A stretch of DNA of 64,000 nucleotides from Sphingomonas montana (GCF_001956315.1 NZ_KV887143.1:108314-172313); one strand, 5' to 3'. Positions 47,282-57,139 are shown, counted from the first letter of the stretch. Notes: generated by a model from the letters alone, not told the origin. A program made the numbers and translations.

Positions 47282-48207
47282 AGACGCTCGTCTGGGTCGA
47301 ACATGATGGCGGCGCGGTAAAGGATGCCACGCTGTCCGCGGTGACTGCCGCAAGCCAGATCGGCGAGGTCCACCTGCTGGTCGCCGGTCAGGGTGTCGAC
47401 GCGGTGGCGCAGGCCGCCGCGCAGATCGCCGGCGTGGGCAAGGTGCACGTCGCCGACGATGCGGCCTACGCCCACGCGCTGGCCGAAAATGTCGCGCCGC
47501 TGGTGGTGGACCTGATGGGCCATCATGATGCGTTCGTGCTGCCCGCCACGACCAACGGCAAGAATATCGCGCCACGCGTCGCCGCGCTGATGGATGTGAC
47601 GCAGATCAGCGACATCCTGTCGGTCGAGGGCGACGGCACGTTCACGCGGCCGATCTATGCGGGCAACGCGATCGCGACGGTGAAGTCGTCGGATGCCAAG
47701 CTGGTCATCACCGTGCGCGGCACCGCCTTTGCCAAGGCGGCGGTCAGCGGCGGTACCGGTACTGTCGAGGCAGTGGCGACCGGTGGCGACAAGGGCTTGT
47801 CGACCTTTGTCGGGGCCGAGATCGCATCGTCCGACCGGCCGGAACTGACGTCCGCGAAGATCATCGTGTCGGGCGGGCGGGCGCTGGGTTCGGAAGAGAA
47901 GTTCCACGAACTGATCGACCCGCTGGCCGACAAGCTGGGTGCGGGGGTCGGTGCGTCGCGGGCCGCGGTCGATGCGGGCTATGCCCCCAACGACTATCAG
48001 GTCGGCCAGACCGGCAAGATCGTGGCCCCGGAAGTCTATGTCGCCGTCGGTATCTCCGGCGCGATCCAGCATCTGGCCGGCATGAAGGACTCCAAGGTCA
48101 TCGTCGCGATCAACAAGGACGAGGATGCGCCGATCTTCCAGGTTGCCGATATCGGCCTGGTCGGCGACCTGTTCACGCTGGTGCCGGAACTGACCGCCAA
48201 ACTCTGA
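47278..48207 (+). CDS. etfA: Electron transfer flavoprotein subunit alpha
   Basis: FAD-binding partner of EtfB. The 309 residues comprise an N-terminal domain ([19 protein letters not shown]) and the FAD domain with [53 protein letters not shown] and [22 protein letters not shown] 47278 overlaps the etfB stop (ATGA), so the two subunits are translated together. Confidence 0.97.
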   Translation: MKTLVWVEHDGGAVKDATLSAVTAASQIGEVHLLVAGQGVDAVAQAAAQIAGVGKVHVADDAAYAHALAENVAPLVVDLMGHHDAFVLPATTNGKNIAPRVAALMDVTQISDILSVEGDGTFTRPIYAGNAIATVKSSDAKLVITVRGTAFAKAAVSGGTGTVEAVATGGDKGLSTFVGAEIASSDRPELTSAKIIVSGGRALGSEEKFHELIDPLADKLGAGVGASRAAVDAGYAPNDYQVGQTGKIVAPEVYVAVGISGAIQHLAGMKDSKVIVAINKDEDAPIFQVADIGLVGDLFTLVPELTAKL

Positions 48208-48224
48208 TCGATCGGCCGGGGGCG

Positions 48225-48500
48225 TTGTCGCTGACGGGCGCGATCATTCTGTGGCTGGTCGCGCTGAACGGCGTGACCATGCTGCGGTTCCGGCAGGACA
48301 AGGAGCGGGCACGCGCCGGGTTGCGGCGCGTGCCCGAGACCACCCTGCTCTGGCTGGCGCTGATCGGCGGCACGCCCGGAGCCTTCCTTGCTCGCCACCT
48401 GTTCCGGCACAAGACACGCAAGCAGCCCTTCTCCGATCGGTTGCGGCTGATCGCAGTGGTGCAGATCGGCGGACTGATCTGCGCGACATTCCGGTTCTGA
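48225..48500 (+). CDS. DUF1294 membrane protein
   Basis: A 91-residue protein with two or three hydrophobic segments and the DUF1294 pattern: [38 protein letters not shown], then [12 protein letters not shown]. Function unknown. The likely start is TTG at 48225, preceded by a GGGGG tract at suitable spacing; no ATG is available before the conserved region. It lies 17 bases after etfA and may ride on its transcript. Confidence 0.78.
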   Translation: MSLTGAIILWLVALNGVTMLRFRQDKERARAGLRRVPETTLLWLALIGGTPGAFLARHLFRHKTRKQPFSDRLRLIAVVQIGGLICATFRF

Positions 48501-48519
48501 GCCGCGATCGGGACGCGAC

Positions 48520-49548
48520 CTATCCATCGACCGTCTGCCGGGCATCTTCAAAGCCGGCGAGCAGGGCCGCGACGTTGGCACCCAAGGCATCGACCGCGTA
48601 ACCGCCCTCCATGACGATGACGGTCGACGGCGCCGTGGCGGCGATCCGGCGGCCCATGGTGGCGAAATCCGCGGTCGTCAGCGTGAAGCCGGCGATCGGA
48701 TCTCCCTCGAACGTATCGGCCCCGAACGACAGGATCAGCAGGTCCGCGGCATGCGCGGCGACGGTCGCCAGCGCATCGTCCAGCCGGGGGGCATAGTCGG
48801 TCCAGTCCGTACCGCGCGGCAGCACGATATTATGGTTCGCACCGACACCCGCGCCCGCGCCGGTTTCGTCCGCATGGCCCCAGAAGTAGGGAAAGTCCGT
48901 GCCGGGGTCGGCATGGATTGACACAAACGCCATGTCGCCGCGATCGTAGAAGATGTCCTGCGTCCCGTTGCCGTGATGATAGTCGACATCCAGGATCGCG
49001 ACGCGTCGGCCAGCATCCACCGCCGCCTGCGCGACGATCGCCGCGTTGTTGAGAAAACAGTAGCCGCCGGCATAGTCGCGCCCCGCATGATGGCCGGGCG
49101 GACGGCACAGCGCGAACGCCGCAACCGCCCCGGCCAGGACGTGGTCGAGTGCGGTCAGCGCGGATTGCGCACCCCAATAGGCGGCGTCCCAGGTGCCTGC
49201 GTCGATCGGCGTGACGGCGTCCGCGGTGAAGCGGCCGAGCAACGCATCGATTCGGGAGAGATCGAGCGGACGGCGACCGACGACGGGCCAGGCATAGCCG
49301 ATCGCATCCCCCGTGCGGCCCGCGGCCAGCCAGCGATCATGCGCCTGTGCCAGGAAGGCGAGGTAGGCGGGGTCGTGGACCGCGACCAGCGCGGCCATGC
49401 CATGATCGACGGGTGCAGTCGTACCGCCGATCGCGGCCAGCACGTTGGCGGCGCGAGCCGGCGTGTCGGCATGGGCGGTGAGCGCACCGTTGAAGAATTC
49501 GTGCGCCGGCCGGTGGCCGAGCTGGCGATCGTCGAAGATGGCGATCAT
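48520..49548 (-). CDS. Histone deacetylase-fold amidohydrolase, acetylpolyamine-hydrolase-like
   Basis: A 342-residue zinc hydrolase. The active site is complete: [20 protein letters not shown] with the His pair, [16 protein letters not shown] with zinc-binding Asp/His, [12 protein letters not shown] with the second Asp, and EGGYAV. The N-terminus ([22 protein letters not shown]) fits bacterial acetylpolyamine amidohydrolases better than histone deacetylases, so removal of acetyl groups from polyamines is the likely role. AAAGGA precedes ATG on the minus strand. Confidence 0.9.
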   Translation of the reverse strand: MIAIFDDRQLGHRPAHEFFNGALTAHADTPARAANVLAAIGGTTAPVDHGMAALVAVHDPAYLAFLAQAHDRWLAAGRTGDAIGYAWPVVGRRPLDLSRIDALLGRFTADAVTPIDAGTWDAAYWGAQSALTALDHVLAGAVAAFALCRPPGHHAGRDYAGGYCFLNNAAIVAQAAVDAGRRVAILDVDYHHGNGTQDIFYDRGDMAFVSIHADPGTDFPYFWGHADETGAGAGVGANHNIVLPRGTDWTDYAPRLDDALATVAAHAADLLILSFGADTFEGDPIAGFTLTTADFATMGRRIAATAPSTVIVMEGGYAVDALGANVAALLAGFEDARQTVDG

Positions 49549-49681
49549 GCGATATCCTTTTCGGCAGGCGCAGCGTGGGACGGCGGGCCACGCGCGGCCT
49601 GAGGCGCGACAGCATCAACCGGGATCACCTAGCCGCGAACCAAACGGACCGGAGGGTCATTCTACATGATATGGTCAGACC

Positions 49682-50305
49682 TCAGTGGGCGACGGGGCCC
49701 ATGACCGGACGGACGGCCTTTGCCGGCTTGGCCTCGTCCAGGATCTTGAGCAAGGCGATGCCCCGGCTGTCCTGCGCCGCATAGTCGCGGGCCGTCTTCC
49801 CGGCGATGCGATCGGGCCGGGTCGGATCGGCGCCGTTGGTGATGAGCAGCCGGGTCAGCACCGGATCGCGCGCCTGGACGGCGAGGATGATCGGCGTCTC
49901 GCCACGCGTGTTGAACGCGTTGACCGCCGCGCCCTCTGCCAGCAGCGCACGCGCACCGTCGACATAGGCCATTTGCGACGCCAGCAGCAGCGGTGTGTTG
50001 CCTTCGCGATCGCGGATATCGACGGTGGCGCCTTTTGCGAGCAGGTAGCCCAGCCATCCGCTGTCGCGCCGCTTGACGAGGATGTGGAGCGCCGCCTCCC
50101 CCGTAGACGTGTCCTTGGTGTTCAGGACCAGTGATCCGGGTCGCTCGACCGCGTCGGCGACCTTGGGTCCATCGCGGTCGCGCACCGCCTTGAGGAAGCT
50201 GAAACTGTCGGTGAATTGCGCGGTGGCGGGCGCCGCGAGCCCGGCCAGCGCGAAGAGCATCGCGGCCGTCATGGCCATCGTGCGCTTGTTACCCGTCATC
50301 CGCAT
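49682..50305 (-). CDS. Secreted ankyrin-repeat protein
   Basis: A 207-residue protein with a signal peptide (MAMTAAMLFALAGLAAPATAQ, cleavage after about residue 31) and four ankyrin repeats, seen in GEAALHILVKRRDSGWLGYL, REGNTPLLLASQMAYVDGAR, RGETPIILAVQARDPVLTRL and IAGKTARDYAAQ. Expected in the periplasm; partners unknown. I chose MRMTGNKR at 50305; Met at 50299 is an alternative. It is divergent from the SCO1 gene. Confidence 0.82.
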   Translation of the reverse strand: MRMTGNKRTMAMTAAMLFALAGLAAPATAQFTDSFSFLKAVRDRDGPKVADAVERPGSLVLNTKDTSTGEAALHILVKRRDSGWLGYLLAKGATVDIRDREGNTPLLLASQMAYVDGARALLAEGAAVNAFNTRGETPIILAVQARDPVLTRLLITNGADPTRPDRIAGKTARDYAAQDSRGIALLKILDEAKPAKAVRPVMGPVAH

Positions 50306-50373
50306 CCCCAATTCCCCATGTGATGCCCAAATCCTTGATCCTGCCTTCATATCGCAGCATGGCTGGCCCCGCC

Positions 50374-50967
50374 ATGAACAAGACGTCCGTATTCCCAGCG
50401 ATGCTGATCGCACTCTCGCTGACGCTGGGTGCATGCGGTTCCGCGCCGACGGCGGAAGCGCCGCTGGCCGGTGCCGCGATCGGCGGGGCGTTCGCGCTGA
50501 CCGACCAGGACGGCCGTGCGGTGACCGACGCCAGCTATGCGGACAAGTACCGCATCATGTATTTCGGCTACACCTATTGCCCGGACGTCTGCCCGCTGGA
50601 CGTGCAGAAGATGATGGCCGGGTATCGCATGTTCGCGAAGAAGGACGCTGCGCGAGCGGCGAGGGTACAGCCGATCTTCGTGTCGGTCGATCCGGCCCGC
50701 GACACGCCGGCGGTGGTGAAGCAGTTCGTGAGCGCGTTCGGCGCACCGCTCGTCGGGCTGACCGGTACCGCCGCGCAGATTGCGACGGTCGCGAAACGCT
50801 ATGCCGTCAGTTACGGAAAGCAGCCTGGCCCGCGGCCCGACGCCTATCTGATGAACCACAGCCGGATGGCGGTGCTGTTCGCGCCGGACGGCAAGCCCGT
50901 CGCGTTGCTGCGTGCGGACGAGGGGGCCGATGCGGTGGCCTCCGACCTCGATCGCTGGGTGGCATGA
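50374..50967 (+). CDS. SCO1/SenC family copper chaperone, lipoprotein
   Basis: Delivers copper to, or maintains thiols of, the CuA site of cytochrome c oxidase. The 197-residue protein has a lipobox (LTLGACGS, Cys about residue 18) that anchors it in the membrane facing the periplasm, the CxxxC copper site in GYTYCPDVCPLD, and the third ligand His in YLMNHSRMAVLF. VDPARDTPAVV is also conserved. ATG 50374 starts the signal directly; ATG 50320 and 50359 are possible but add residues without a signal character. Its stop overlaps the next ATG. Confidence 0.9.
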   Translation: MNKTSVFPAMLIALSLTLGACGSAPTAEAPLAGAAIGGAFALTDQDGRAVTDASYADKYRIMYFGYTYCPDVCPLDVQKMMAGYRMFAKKDAARAARVQPIFVSVDPARDTPAVVKQFVSAFGAPLVGLTGTAAQIATVAKRYAVSYGKQPGPRPDAYLMNHSRMAVLFAPDGKPVALLRADEGADAVASDLDRWVA

Positions 50968-51407
50968 CCGACGCGTCGCGCCCGTTCTGGGAAACCGTCC
51001 CGCTGACCAAAATGAGCCGGGCGCAATGGGAATCGCTGTGCGACGGCTGCGGCAAATGCTGCATCCACAAGCTGGAGGACGAGGAAACGGGCGAGGTGCT
51101 GCCGACCAACGTCGCGTGCCGGCTGCTCGACCGGCGATCGGGGCAGTGCAGCGACTATAAGCGGCGACATGCCTTCGTGCCGGAATGCGTGCGGTTGACC
51201 CCGTCGAAACTCGATCAGCTTGACTGGCTGCCGTCGACCTGTGCGTACCGGCTGATCCGCGACGGCGCGCCGCTTTTCGACTGGCACCACCTGATATCGG
51301 GCGACCGGGAGGCGGTGCACCGGGCCGGCATTTCGGTGCGTGGCTGGACGGTGTCGGAGGACGATGTCGGCGATCTGGAAAACCACATCGTCGACCGCGA
51401 CCTGTAG
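50964..51407 (+). CDS. YcgN/UPF0260 family cysteine-rich protein
   Basis: A 147-residue protein with the CDGCGKCC cluster (Cys26, 29, 32, 33) and further cysteines at 52, 62 and about 75 and 88, spaced as in the YcgN family, which probably binds zinc or an iron-sulfur cluster. FWETVPLTKMSRAQWESLC at the start and YRLIRDGAPLFDWHHLISGD near the end are typical. Function unknown. Coupled to the SCO1 gene by a 4-base overlap. Confidence 0.9.
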   Translation: MTDASRPFWETVPLTKMSRAQWESLCDGCGKCCIHKLEDEETGEVLPTNVACRLLDRRSGQCSDYKRRHAFVPECVRLTPSKLDQLDWLPSTCAYRLIRDGAPLFDWHHLISGDREAVHRAGISVRGWTVSEDDVGDLENHIVDRDL

Positions 51408-51410
51408 CCC

Positions 51411-51839
51411 GTGGCGGGACCCCGGCTGCACCGGGTGATGCTGGTGGTGTCGTTTTCCGCCGGTAGCGGTGCCGCGGCGGGGCAGACCATGACGTCGGCG
51501 GCGGCGATGGCGCGGGCGCGGACGATGACCGGGATAGCCGAACCCTGCCGCCGCGGAGGACAGCCCGATACGATCACGGTCTGTGGCCGGCGCCGCGAGG
51601 ATCCGTTCCGCATTCCCGGCGTGATTCGTGCGGAGCCGAAACCCCGCAAGGCGGGTGCCGCGACGGCATGGGGCACCCGCAATGTGGACCTCGAGGAAGC
51701 GGCGCGCGGTGGGCGGGCGGGCAGCAGTTCACCGGACGGATCGGGTGGGCAGAGCGGCTGGGCCAAGCAGCTGCGCCGCGAATGGGAAGCGGAGCGGCAG
51801 GCGATCGAGGCACGGCGCGAGACCCCGCCGGAGCGGTAG
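51411..51839 (+). CDS. Hypothetical secreted protein
   Basis: A 142-residue frame from GTG 51411, three bases after the YcgN-type gene; the ATG at 51438 would give a cleaner signal peptide (MLVVSFSAGSGAAAG). The central DTITVCGRRREDPFRIPG resembles a recurring motif of unassigned secreted sphingomonad proteins, as I remember them. The C-terminal half is low-complexity and basic/acidic (QLRREWEAERQAIEARR, probably helical). No function can be given. Confidence 0.55.
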   Translation: MAGPRLHRVMLVVSFSAGSGAAAGQTMTSAAAMARARTMTGIAEPCRRGGQPDTITVCGRRREDPFRIPGVIRAEPKPRKAGAATAWGTRNVDLEEAARGGRAGSSSPDGSGGQSGWAKQLRREWEAERQAIEARRETPPER

Positions 51840-51991
51840 ACGGAGAGAATCGTGGTGATCGAAGGCATCGCATCAGGCAGCGGCTACCCCCTCATCCCTG
51901 CCCCCTTCCCCAGGGCGGAGAGGTGGTCGTGGTCATGGTCGACCGCGAAGAAGCTGTTCGCCCGGGCGGTGATCCGTTCTAGACAGCGGGC

Positions 51992-52711
51992 GTGAGCCTC
52001 TTCTCCCGCCCCGTTCCCGCAGTCCCGTCGTTCGGCGGCCTGCCGCTGGTGGTGCGGCGCATGACGCAGGCCAAGGTGATGCGGTTGCGGATCGACCCGC
52101 GCGACCGTTCGGTTCGGTTGACCATGCCCGCGCGGGGGCCGCTGAAGCCGGCGCTGGCCTGGGTCGAGAGCAAGCGGGACTGGATCGAGGCCCAGCTGGC
52201 GGCGATACCGGATGGGGCCGCAATCGGACCCGGGGCGACGATACCCTATGAGGACGGCGCATTGCCGGTGCTCTGGTCCGCCGACGGGCCGCGCACGCCG
52301 CGCCGGGCGGCGGACGGGCTGCAGCTGGGTGGGCCGGTGGAACTGGTCGGGCGGCGCGTGCTTCGCTGGCTGGCGGCGGAGGCTGGCCGCGTGCTGGATG
52401 CCGAGACGCGCGAATATGCCGCGCTGGCGGGTGTTACGGTCGGGTCGGTCGGGATCGGCGATGCGCGATCGCGGTGGGGCAGTTGTTCGACGGGCGGCGA
52501 CATCCGGTACAGCTGGCGGCTGATCCTGGCCCCGCCCGCGGTGCGCCGGGCGACCGTGGCGCACGAAGTGGCCCATCGTATCCACATGGATCACAGCCCG
52601 GCCTTCCACGCAGCGGTCGCGCGGCTATACGGGCGCGACCCGCGGGTCGAACGGGACTGGTTGCGGCGCAACGGGGCCGTCATCCAGGCCTATGGCCGGC
52701 AGAACGCCTGA
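51992..52711 (+). CDS. YgjP/M48-type zinc metallopeptidase (DUF45)
   Basis: A 239-residue protein with the metal motif VAHEVAHRIHMDHSPAFH (His191, Glu192, His195 and a third His at 201) and the preceding SRWGSCSTGGDIRYSWRL, the signature of the YgjP/SprT-like group. No signal peptide or membrane helix, so cytoplasmic. The start is GTG 51992, the first codon of a clean frame; no ATG lies before the conserved region. Substrate unknown. It is convergent with the PBP1A gene, 9 bases apart. Confidence 0.88.
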   Translation: MSLFSRPVPAVPSFGGLPLVVRRMTQAKVMRLRIDPRDRSVRLTMPARGPLKPALAWVESKRDWIEAQLAAIPDGAAIGPGATIPYEDGALPVLWSADGPRTPRRAADGLQLGGPVELVGRRVLRWLAAEAGRVLDAETREYAALAGVTVGSVGIGDARSRWGSCSTGGDIRYSWRLILAPPAVRRATVAHEVAHRIHMDHSPAFHAAVARLYGRDPRVERDWLRRNGAVIQAYGRQNA

Positions 52712-52720
52712 CGGGGCGGG

Positions 52721-54823
52721 TTACTGTTCCTCGTCGCGGGGGACGCGTTCGGGGCGGGGGCGGCGTTCCGACCGGTCGCCGCGGGTCAGGACGCCGTCCA
52801 GCCATTGCTGGTCGAGCGCAGGTGCGGCTTCGTCCGGGGCCTGTTCGGCGGGCGGGCGCGGCGCATCGTCCGGCAACCGGGGTGCGGGCGGCGCGATGTC
52901 GACGGGCGCGGTGGACGTGCCGTCCTGATCGACGAAATTCTGGTCGGGTTCGCCGAAATACGCTTCCTCGTCGGGTTCCAGCTGCCATTCGGGCAGGGTG
53001 ACGTCGGTGTCGAAGCCGGGATCGGGCCGATTGGCGACGGCCTGCCGCATGAAGGCGGCAAAGGCGGCGGCTGGCGCGCGCCCACCCTGCAGCCCGCCGA
53101 CGGGCTTGGCATCGTCTCGCCCCATCCAGACGCCCGTGGTCAGCCCGCTGGAGAAGCCGAGGAACCAGCCGTCCTTGTTGGACGAGGTCGTGCCCGTCTT
53201 GCCCGCGACCGGGCGGCCGATCTGCGCGGCACGACCGGAACCGGTATTGACCGCGGTCTGGAGCAGGTCGGTCATCTGGGCCGCGACCTGCGGTGCCACC
53301 AGGACACGGGCATCGTCCGCGCGATGTTCGTACAACACCTCCTGCGTGCCCTGCTGCACCACGCGCAGGATGCCGTAGGGCATGACCGCGACGCCGCCGC
53401 TACCGACCGAGGCGAAGGCGCGGGTCATGTCGATCAGCCGGACGTTGGACGAGCCGAGCACCATGGCAGGGTGGGTGTTGATCGGCGTGGTGACACCGAA
53501 CCGGCGCGCCATGTCGGCTACGGTATCGAACCCGACCTGTTGCCCGAGGCGCGCGGCCACCGTATTGATCGAGAAGGCGAAGGCGGTGCGCAGGTCGATC
53601 CGGCCGGAGAAGCGGCGCGATGCGTTGCGCGGGCTCCACCCGTCGATGGTCACCGGTTCGTCCACCACCGGGCTGGCCGGGGTCAGCCCCGATTCGAGCG
53701 CCGCCAGATAGACGAACAGCTTGAATGCCGACCCCGGCTGGCGTTCGGCCTGCGTCGCGCGGTTGTAGATGGAGGAGACATAATCCTTGCCGCCGACCAT
53801 CGCGCGGACGGCGCCGTCGCGGTCGAGCGAGACGAGCGCCGCCTGCAGCCCGGCAGGCGTGTTGGCGCGGATCGCGTTGTCGGCGTCGCGTTGCATGCCG
53901 AGGTCGAGCGTGGTGTAGACGTCGATCGGCGCGGTCGTCTCGTCGATCAGCGTGTCGAGCTGGCCCAGCGCCCAGTCGGTGAAGTAGCGTACGCTGTTGC
54001 GTTTCGGCTCGGGTGCCAGCTTCACGTCGGCGGGATCGGTGTTTGCCAGTTCGGTGTAGCTGATCTTGCCGGCGTCGCGCATGACGGACAGTACGACGCG
54101 CGCGCGATCGACCGACGCCTGCGCGTCGGCACTGGGAGAGTAGTTGGAGGGCGCCTTGAACAGGCCGGCGAGGATCGCGGCCTCGCCCAGGCTGAGCCGC
54201 GTGCCGGAATGGCCGTAGAACTTACGCGATGCGGCATCGATGCCGTAGGCGCCGCCACCGAAATAGACACGGTTGAGGTAGAGTTCGAGGATCTGACGCT
54301 TCGAGAATTTCCATTCCATCGCCATCGACAGGATGATCTCGCGCAGCTTGCGGGCGGCCGTCCGGCTGTTGGTGAGGAAGATGTTGCGGGTGATCTGCTG
54401 CGTGATGGTCGATGCGCCCTGAAGACGGCGGCCGGTGCCGCGCCGTTCCCAGGCGGTCTTGGCGGAGCGCGCCATGCCGATCGGATCGATGCCGGGATGG
54501 CGGTAGAAGCGGCGATCCTCCACCGCGATGACCGCGTCCTGCATGACCGCCGGGACAGCATCGATCGCGATCCACTCGCCGGGGGCAGGGCCCATGTTGA
54601 CGATCTGGGTGCCGTCCGCTGCCAGCACGCGGATCGACTGGCCGTTGGGGCTGAGTTTCAGTTCGTCATAGCCGGGCAGCGATGCGACCGCGATCAGGAC
54701 CGCGATGAACGTGCCGACCATCCCGGCTATGCCGGCCGCGACCAGCCATTTGACGATCGTCCCGAACCGCTTGCCGCGGCGGGGTTCGGGATTGGCGGCG
54801 GGGGAGCTGGGGGAGCGTGCCAT
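52721..54823 (-). CDS. Penicillin-binding protein 1A (bifunctional peptidoglycan synthase)
   Basis: Polymerises lipid II and cross-links the glycan strands. The 700-residue protein has one membrane anchor (~24-48), a GT51 domain with catalytic Glu102 in AVEDRRFYRHPGID and QGASTITQQITRN, and a transpeptidase domain with Ser365-Lys368 in QPGSAFKLF, SIN at 418-420 and KTGTT at 542. The C-terminal ~90 residues are Pro/Asp/Glu-rich and probably disordered. The gene stands alone; msrB lies upstream on the same strand. Confidence 0.95.
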   Translation of the reverse strand: MARSPSSPAANPEPRRGKRFGTIVKWLVAAGIAGMVGTFIAVLIAVASLPGYDELKLSPNGQSIRVLAADGTQIVNMGPAPGEWIAIDAVPAVMQDAVIAVEDRRFYRHPGIDPIGMARSAKTAWERRGTGRRLQGASTITQQITRNIFLTNSRTAARKLREIILSMAMEWKFSKRQILELYLNRVYFGGGAYGIDAASRKFYGHSGTRLSLGEAAILAGLFKAPSNYSPSADAQASVDRARVVLSVMRDAGKISYTELANTDPADVKLAPEPKRNSVRYFTDWALGQLDTLIDETTAPIDVYTTLDLGMQRDADNAIRANTPAGLQAALVSLDRDGAVRAMVGGKDYVSSIYNRATQAERQPGSAFKLFVYLAALESGLTPASPVVDEPVTIDGWSPRNASRRFSGRIDLRTAFAFSINTVAARLGQQVGFDTVADMARRFGVTTPINTHPAMVLGSSNVRLIDMTRAFASVGSGGVAVMPYGILRVVQQGTQEVLYEHRADDARVLVAPQVAAQMTDLLQTAVNTGSGRAAQIGRPVAGKTGTTSSNKDGWFLGFSSGLTTGVWMGRDDAKPVGGLQGGRAPAAAFAAFMRQAVANRPDPGFDTDVTLPEWQLEPDEEAYFGEPDQNFVDQDGTSTAPVDIAPPAPRLPDDAPRPPAEQAPDEAAPALDQQWLDGVLTRGDRSERRPRPERVPRDEEQ

Positions 54824-54915
54824 CTATGGTCCGTCGGATTAGACGGGTTGCGATGGCGCGACAAGCGGGGACCGGCGGGACGGTGGGTAACGGGGGCTGG
54901 CTCGTTTCTTGGGTG

Positions 54916-54935
54916 ATCCCGGCTTTCGCCGGGAT
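54916..54935. repeat. REP-like hairpin downstream of msrB
   Basis: ATCCCGGC/GCCGGGAT perfect 8-bp stem with TTTC loop, six bases after the msrB stop as transcribed. It shares its core with the element at 33731-33758 and may serve as a weak terminator. Confidence 0.6.
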
Positions 54936-54941
54936 GGTCGA

Positions 54942-55340
54942 TCAGTCCTCGCGCGGCTCGAACGCGAGCGCGGCCGAGTTCATGCAGTAGCGCAGGCCGG
55001 TCTCGCCGGGGCCGTCGGGGAATACGTGGCCGAGATGCCCTTCGCACGCGGCACAGCGGACTTCGGTCCGGACCATGCCGTGGGCACGGTCGACATGTTC
55101 GTCGACGGCACCGTCTTCGGCCGGCGCGGTGAAGCTGGGCCAGCCGCTGCCGGAATCATATTTTTGCGCGCTGTCGAACAGAAGCGTGCCGCAGGCGGCG
55201 CAATGATATTCGCCGGGCGCCTTGTTGTCGTTCAGCGGGCCGGTGAAGGCGCGTTCGGTGCCGGCCTGGCGCAGCACCTGATACTGTTCCGGGGACAAAG
55301 TGGCGCGCCACTCGGCGTCGGTTTTCTCGATTTTTTCCAT
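54942..55340 (-). CDS. msrB: Peptide-methionine (R)-S-oxide reductase
   Basis: Reduces methionine-R-sulfoxide, complementing MsrA. The 132-residue protein has the structural zinc cysteines Cys47/Cys50 and Cys96/Cys99, the GSGWPSF loop, and the catalytic Cys119 in [10 protein letters not shown]. There is no signal peptide, so this copy works in the cytoplasm while the msrA product at 6260 is exported. Confidence 0.95.
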   Translation of the reverse strand: MEKIEKTDAEWRATLSPEQYQVLRQAGTERAFTGPLNDNKAPGEYHCAACGTLLFDSAQKYDSGSGWPSFTAPAEDGAVDEHVDRAHGMVRTEVRCAACEGHLGHVFPDGPGETGLRYCMNSAALAFEPRED

Positions 55341-55385
55341 GACCGGAATTTGGGTAGCGCGCGCCAGTCCGTCAATGGCGCTCCG

Positions 55386-56450
55386 TCAATGGCCGATGCG
55401 GGTGGCGCGTGCAGCGATGCGGGCGATGCCGGGCAGGGCCGCGAGTAGCCCGGTCATCGGCCCGCGCCAGCGCGAATGTTCCGCCATGTGACGGATCGTG
55501 GAGGCGACGAGCAGCGGGCGGCGCGACCGGGCGGCGAAGTCGCGTTGCCACGCTTGGGCGCCGGCGGGTCCGGTCCTGAGATAGGCGCGGGCCGCCGATG
55601 CGCCGCTGGCGAGTGCGATCGCGACGCCATCCCCCGCGAGCGAGGCGATGACGGCGGCCTGGTCGCCCAGCCGGAAAAGGTTGGGTTCGGTTTTGCCGGT
55701 GCGCCAGCCATAGGGGACGCCGGCGATGGCGACCCAGTCCCGCGCGGTGGCGGCGCGGTCGGCGAGCAGCGGGGCGTCGCGGGCGATCTCGGCCAGCAGC
55801 GCGTCGACGCCGCCGGGGCCGATGCGGTCGGCACTGGCGGACAGGCAGAAATTGGCGCGGCCGTCCTCCTGCAGCAGGATGCCGGCATAGCCGCCGTCGA
55901 AGGCGTGCAGTTCGATCATGCCGGTGAGCGTTGCGGTGAGCTTGGGCGAGACCGGGAGCGCGGTGCGGAAACCGATCGAGGGGGCGAGGGGCCGCGGGCG
56001 GGCAAGGCCGCGCAGGTCGTGCTTGCCGGTGGCGAGAAACAGCGCGTCGCCGGTCGCGGTGTCACCGTCGCGGAGGCGGAGCGTGGTGCCGGTCGCGTCG
56101 CGGATCGTGATGCCACGGTCGATGCGGGTCCTGGCGGTTGCGGCGGCAGCGAGCAATGCTTCGTCAAGGATGCGGCGCGACAGGCCGGCGGCGGGGTGTG
56201 GCAGCGCGGTTTCGACGATACGGCCGCCGGCGATCACGCGGACGCGGGTGATGGGGTGCGCGCCAAGTGCGGCGGGGTCGATGCCCAGCACGCGAAGGCT
56301 GGCGAGCGCGTCCCAGCCGAGGAAGGCGCCGCAGACGACGTCATGGGGCTCGGTGCTGCGCTCGAGCAACCGGGGGGAGGCACCGCCGCGGGCGAGCAGG
56401 ATGGCGGCGGCCGCACCGGCGGGGCCGCCGCCGGCAATCAGCGGGGTCAT
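55386..56450 (-). CDS. FAD-dependent oxygenase of the type III PKS operon
   Basis: A 354-residue flavoprotein of the PHBH/geranylgeranyl-reductase-like group. Visible: the N-terminal dinucleotide site IAGGGPAGAAAAILLARGG, the VCGAFLGWDAL loop, and the second FAD motif LGDQAAVIASLAGDGVAIAL. It is the third gene of a tightly coupled unit; its ATG overlaps the methyltransferase stop (ATGA). By analogy with srsC of Streptomyces griseus, it may hydroxylate or oxidise a polyketide ring made by the first gene. Reductase activity on a double bond is the alternative. Confidence 0.8.
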   Translation of the reverse strand: MTPLIAGGGPAGAAAAILLARGGASPRLLERSTEPHDVVCGAFLGWDALASLRVLGIDPAALGAHPITRVRVIAGGRIVETALPHPAAGLSRRILDEALLAAAATARTRIDRGITIRDATGTTLRLRDGDTATGDALFLATGKHDLRGLARPRPLAPSIGFRTALPVSPKLTATLTGMIELHAFDGGYAGILLQEDGRANFCLSASADRIGPGGVDALLAEIARDAPLLADRAATARDWVAIAGVPYGWRTGKTEPNLFRLGDQAAVIASLAGDGVAIALASGASAARAYLRTGPAGAQAWQRDFAARSRRPLLVASTIRHMAEHSRWRGPMTGLLAALPGIARIAARATRIGH

Positions 56451-57139
56451 CGCAACCGTTCCACGCAGAGCCGGAACGGGAAGCGCCGCACGACCTGTGC
56501 CGCGGGGCCGATGCCGGCGTCGGCGAGGATCGCGTGCCATTCCGCCGGGCGGAAAGCACGCGCGATCGAAAGCCGGCCATCGGCGCGGACGATCGGATGC
56601 CAGCGCATGACGGTTGCGAGCAGCGGGTAGCCGGCGTGGGCGAAGCGGTGGCGGTGGAGGTCGTTGACGATCCAGCCGGCGGCGGCTTCGGCCTCCATGA
56701 AGCGCAGGAAGGCGCGGAGTTGCGGCGCGGTCATGTGGTGCGCGACCAGGCTGGAGGCGACGATGTCGAAGCCGGCACCGGCAAGGTCCGCATAGTCGCC
56801 GGTGCGGTAGTCAATGGTCATGTCCGCGGGTGTCGCGGCGTGCGCGGCGGCGGCACTGTTGGGGTTGAGGTCGATCCCGACGAGGTCCGCGACGATCCCG
56901 CGCTTCGCCGCCCAGCGTGCGATGGCGCGGAGCATGTCGCCCTCGCCGTAGCCGACGTCGAGCAGGCGGAAGCGTTTGCGCGTGCCGACCGCGCGGGCAA
57001 GGAAATCGAGCGTCGGGCGGCGCGCCATCGTGACAGTGTTGACGTTGGCGAGATCGGCCAGGACCGCGCGATAGTCCGCTTGCGGCAGGTCGGGCGCGTC
57101 CATCGCCTCCTCGGCCGTGCTGCGGACCGCAAGGTTCAT
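56447..57139 (-). CDS. SAM-dependent methyltransferase of the type III PKS operon
   Basis: A 230-residue class I methyltransferase with FRLLDVGYGEGDML (SAM site), LVGIDLNPNSAAAA and DIVASSLVAHHMT, the last placed where strand 4 ends. It overlaps both neighbours by four bases, so translation of all three genes is linked. The probable job is O- or C-methylation of the polyketide. It belongs to the soluble Rossmann type, unlike the membrane methyltransferase SrsB of Streptomyces. Confidence 0.85.
   Translation of the reverse strand: MNLAVRSTAEEAMDAPDLPQADYRAVLADLANVNTVTMARRPTLDFLARAVGTRKRFRLLDVGYGEGDMLRAIARWAAKRGIVADLVGIDLNPNSAAAAHAATPADMTIDYRTGDYADLAGAGFDIVASSLVAHHMTAPQLRAFLRFMEAEAAAGWIVNDLHRHRFAHAGYPLLATVMRWHPIVRADGRLSIARAFRPAEWHAILADAGIGPAAQVVRRFPFRLCVERLR

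Noticed and set aside
51885-51930. C/G-rich stretch before the YgjP-type gene as a member of the repeat families
   Set aside because: Only fragments of the CCCCTC/GAGAGG pattern are present and no long inverted arms could be paired.
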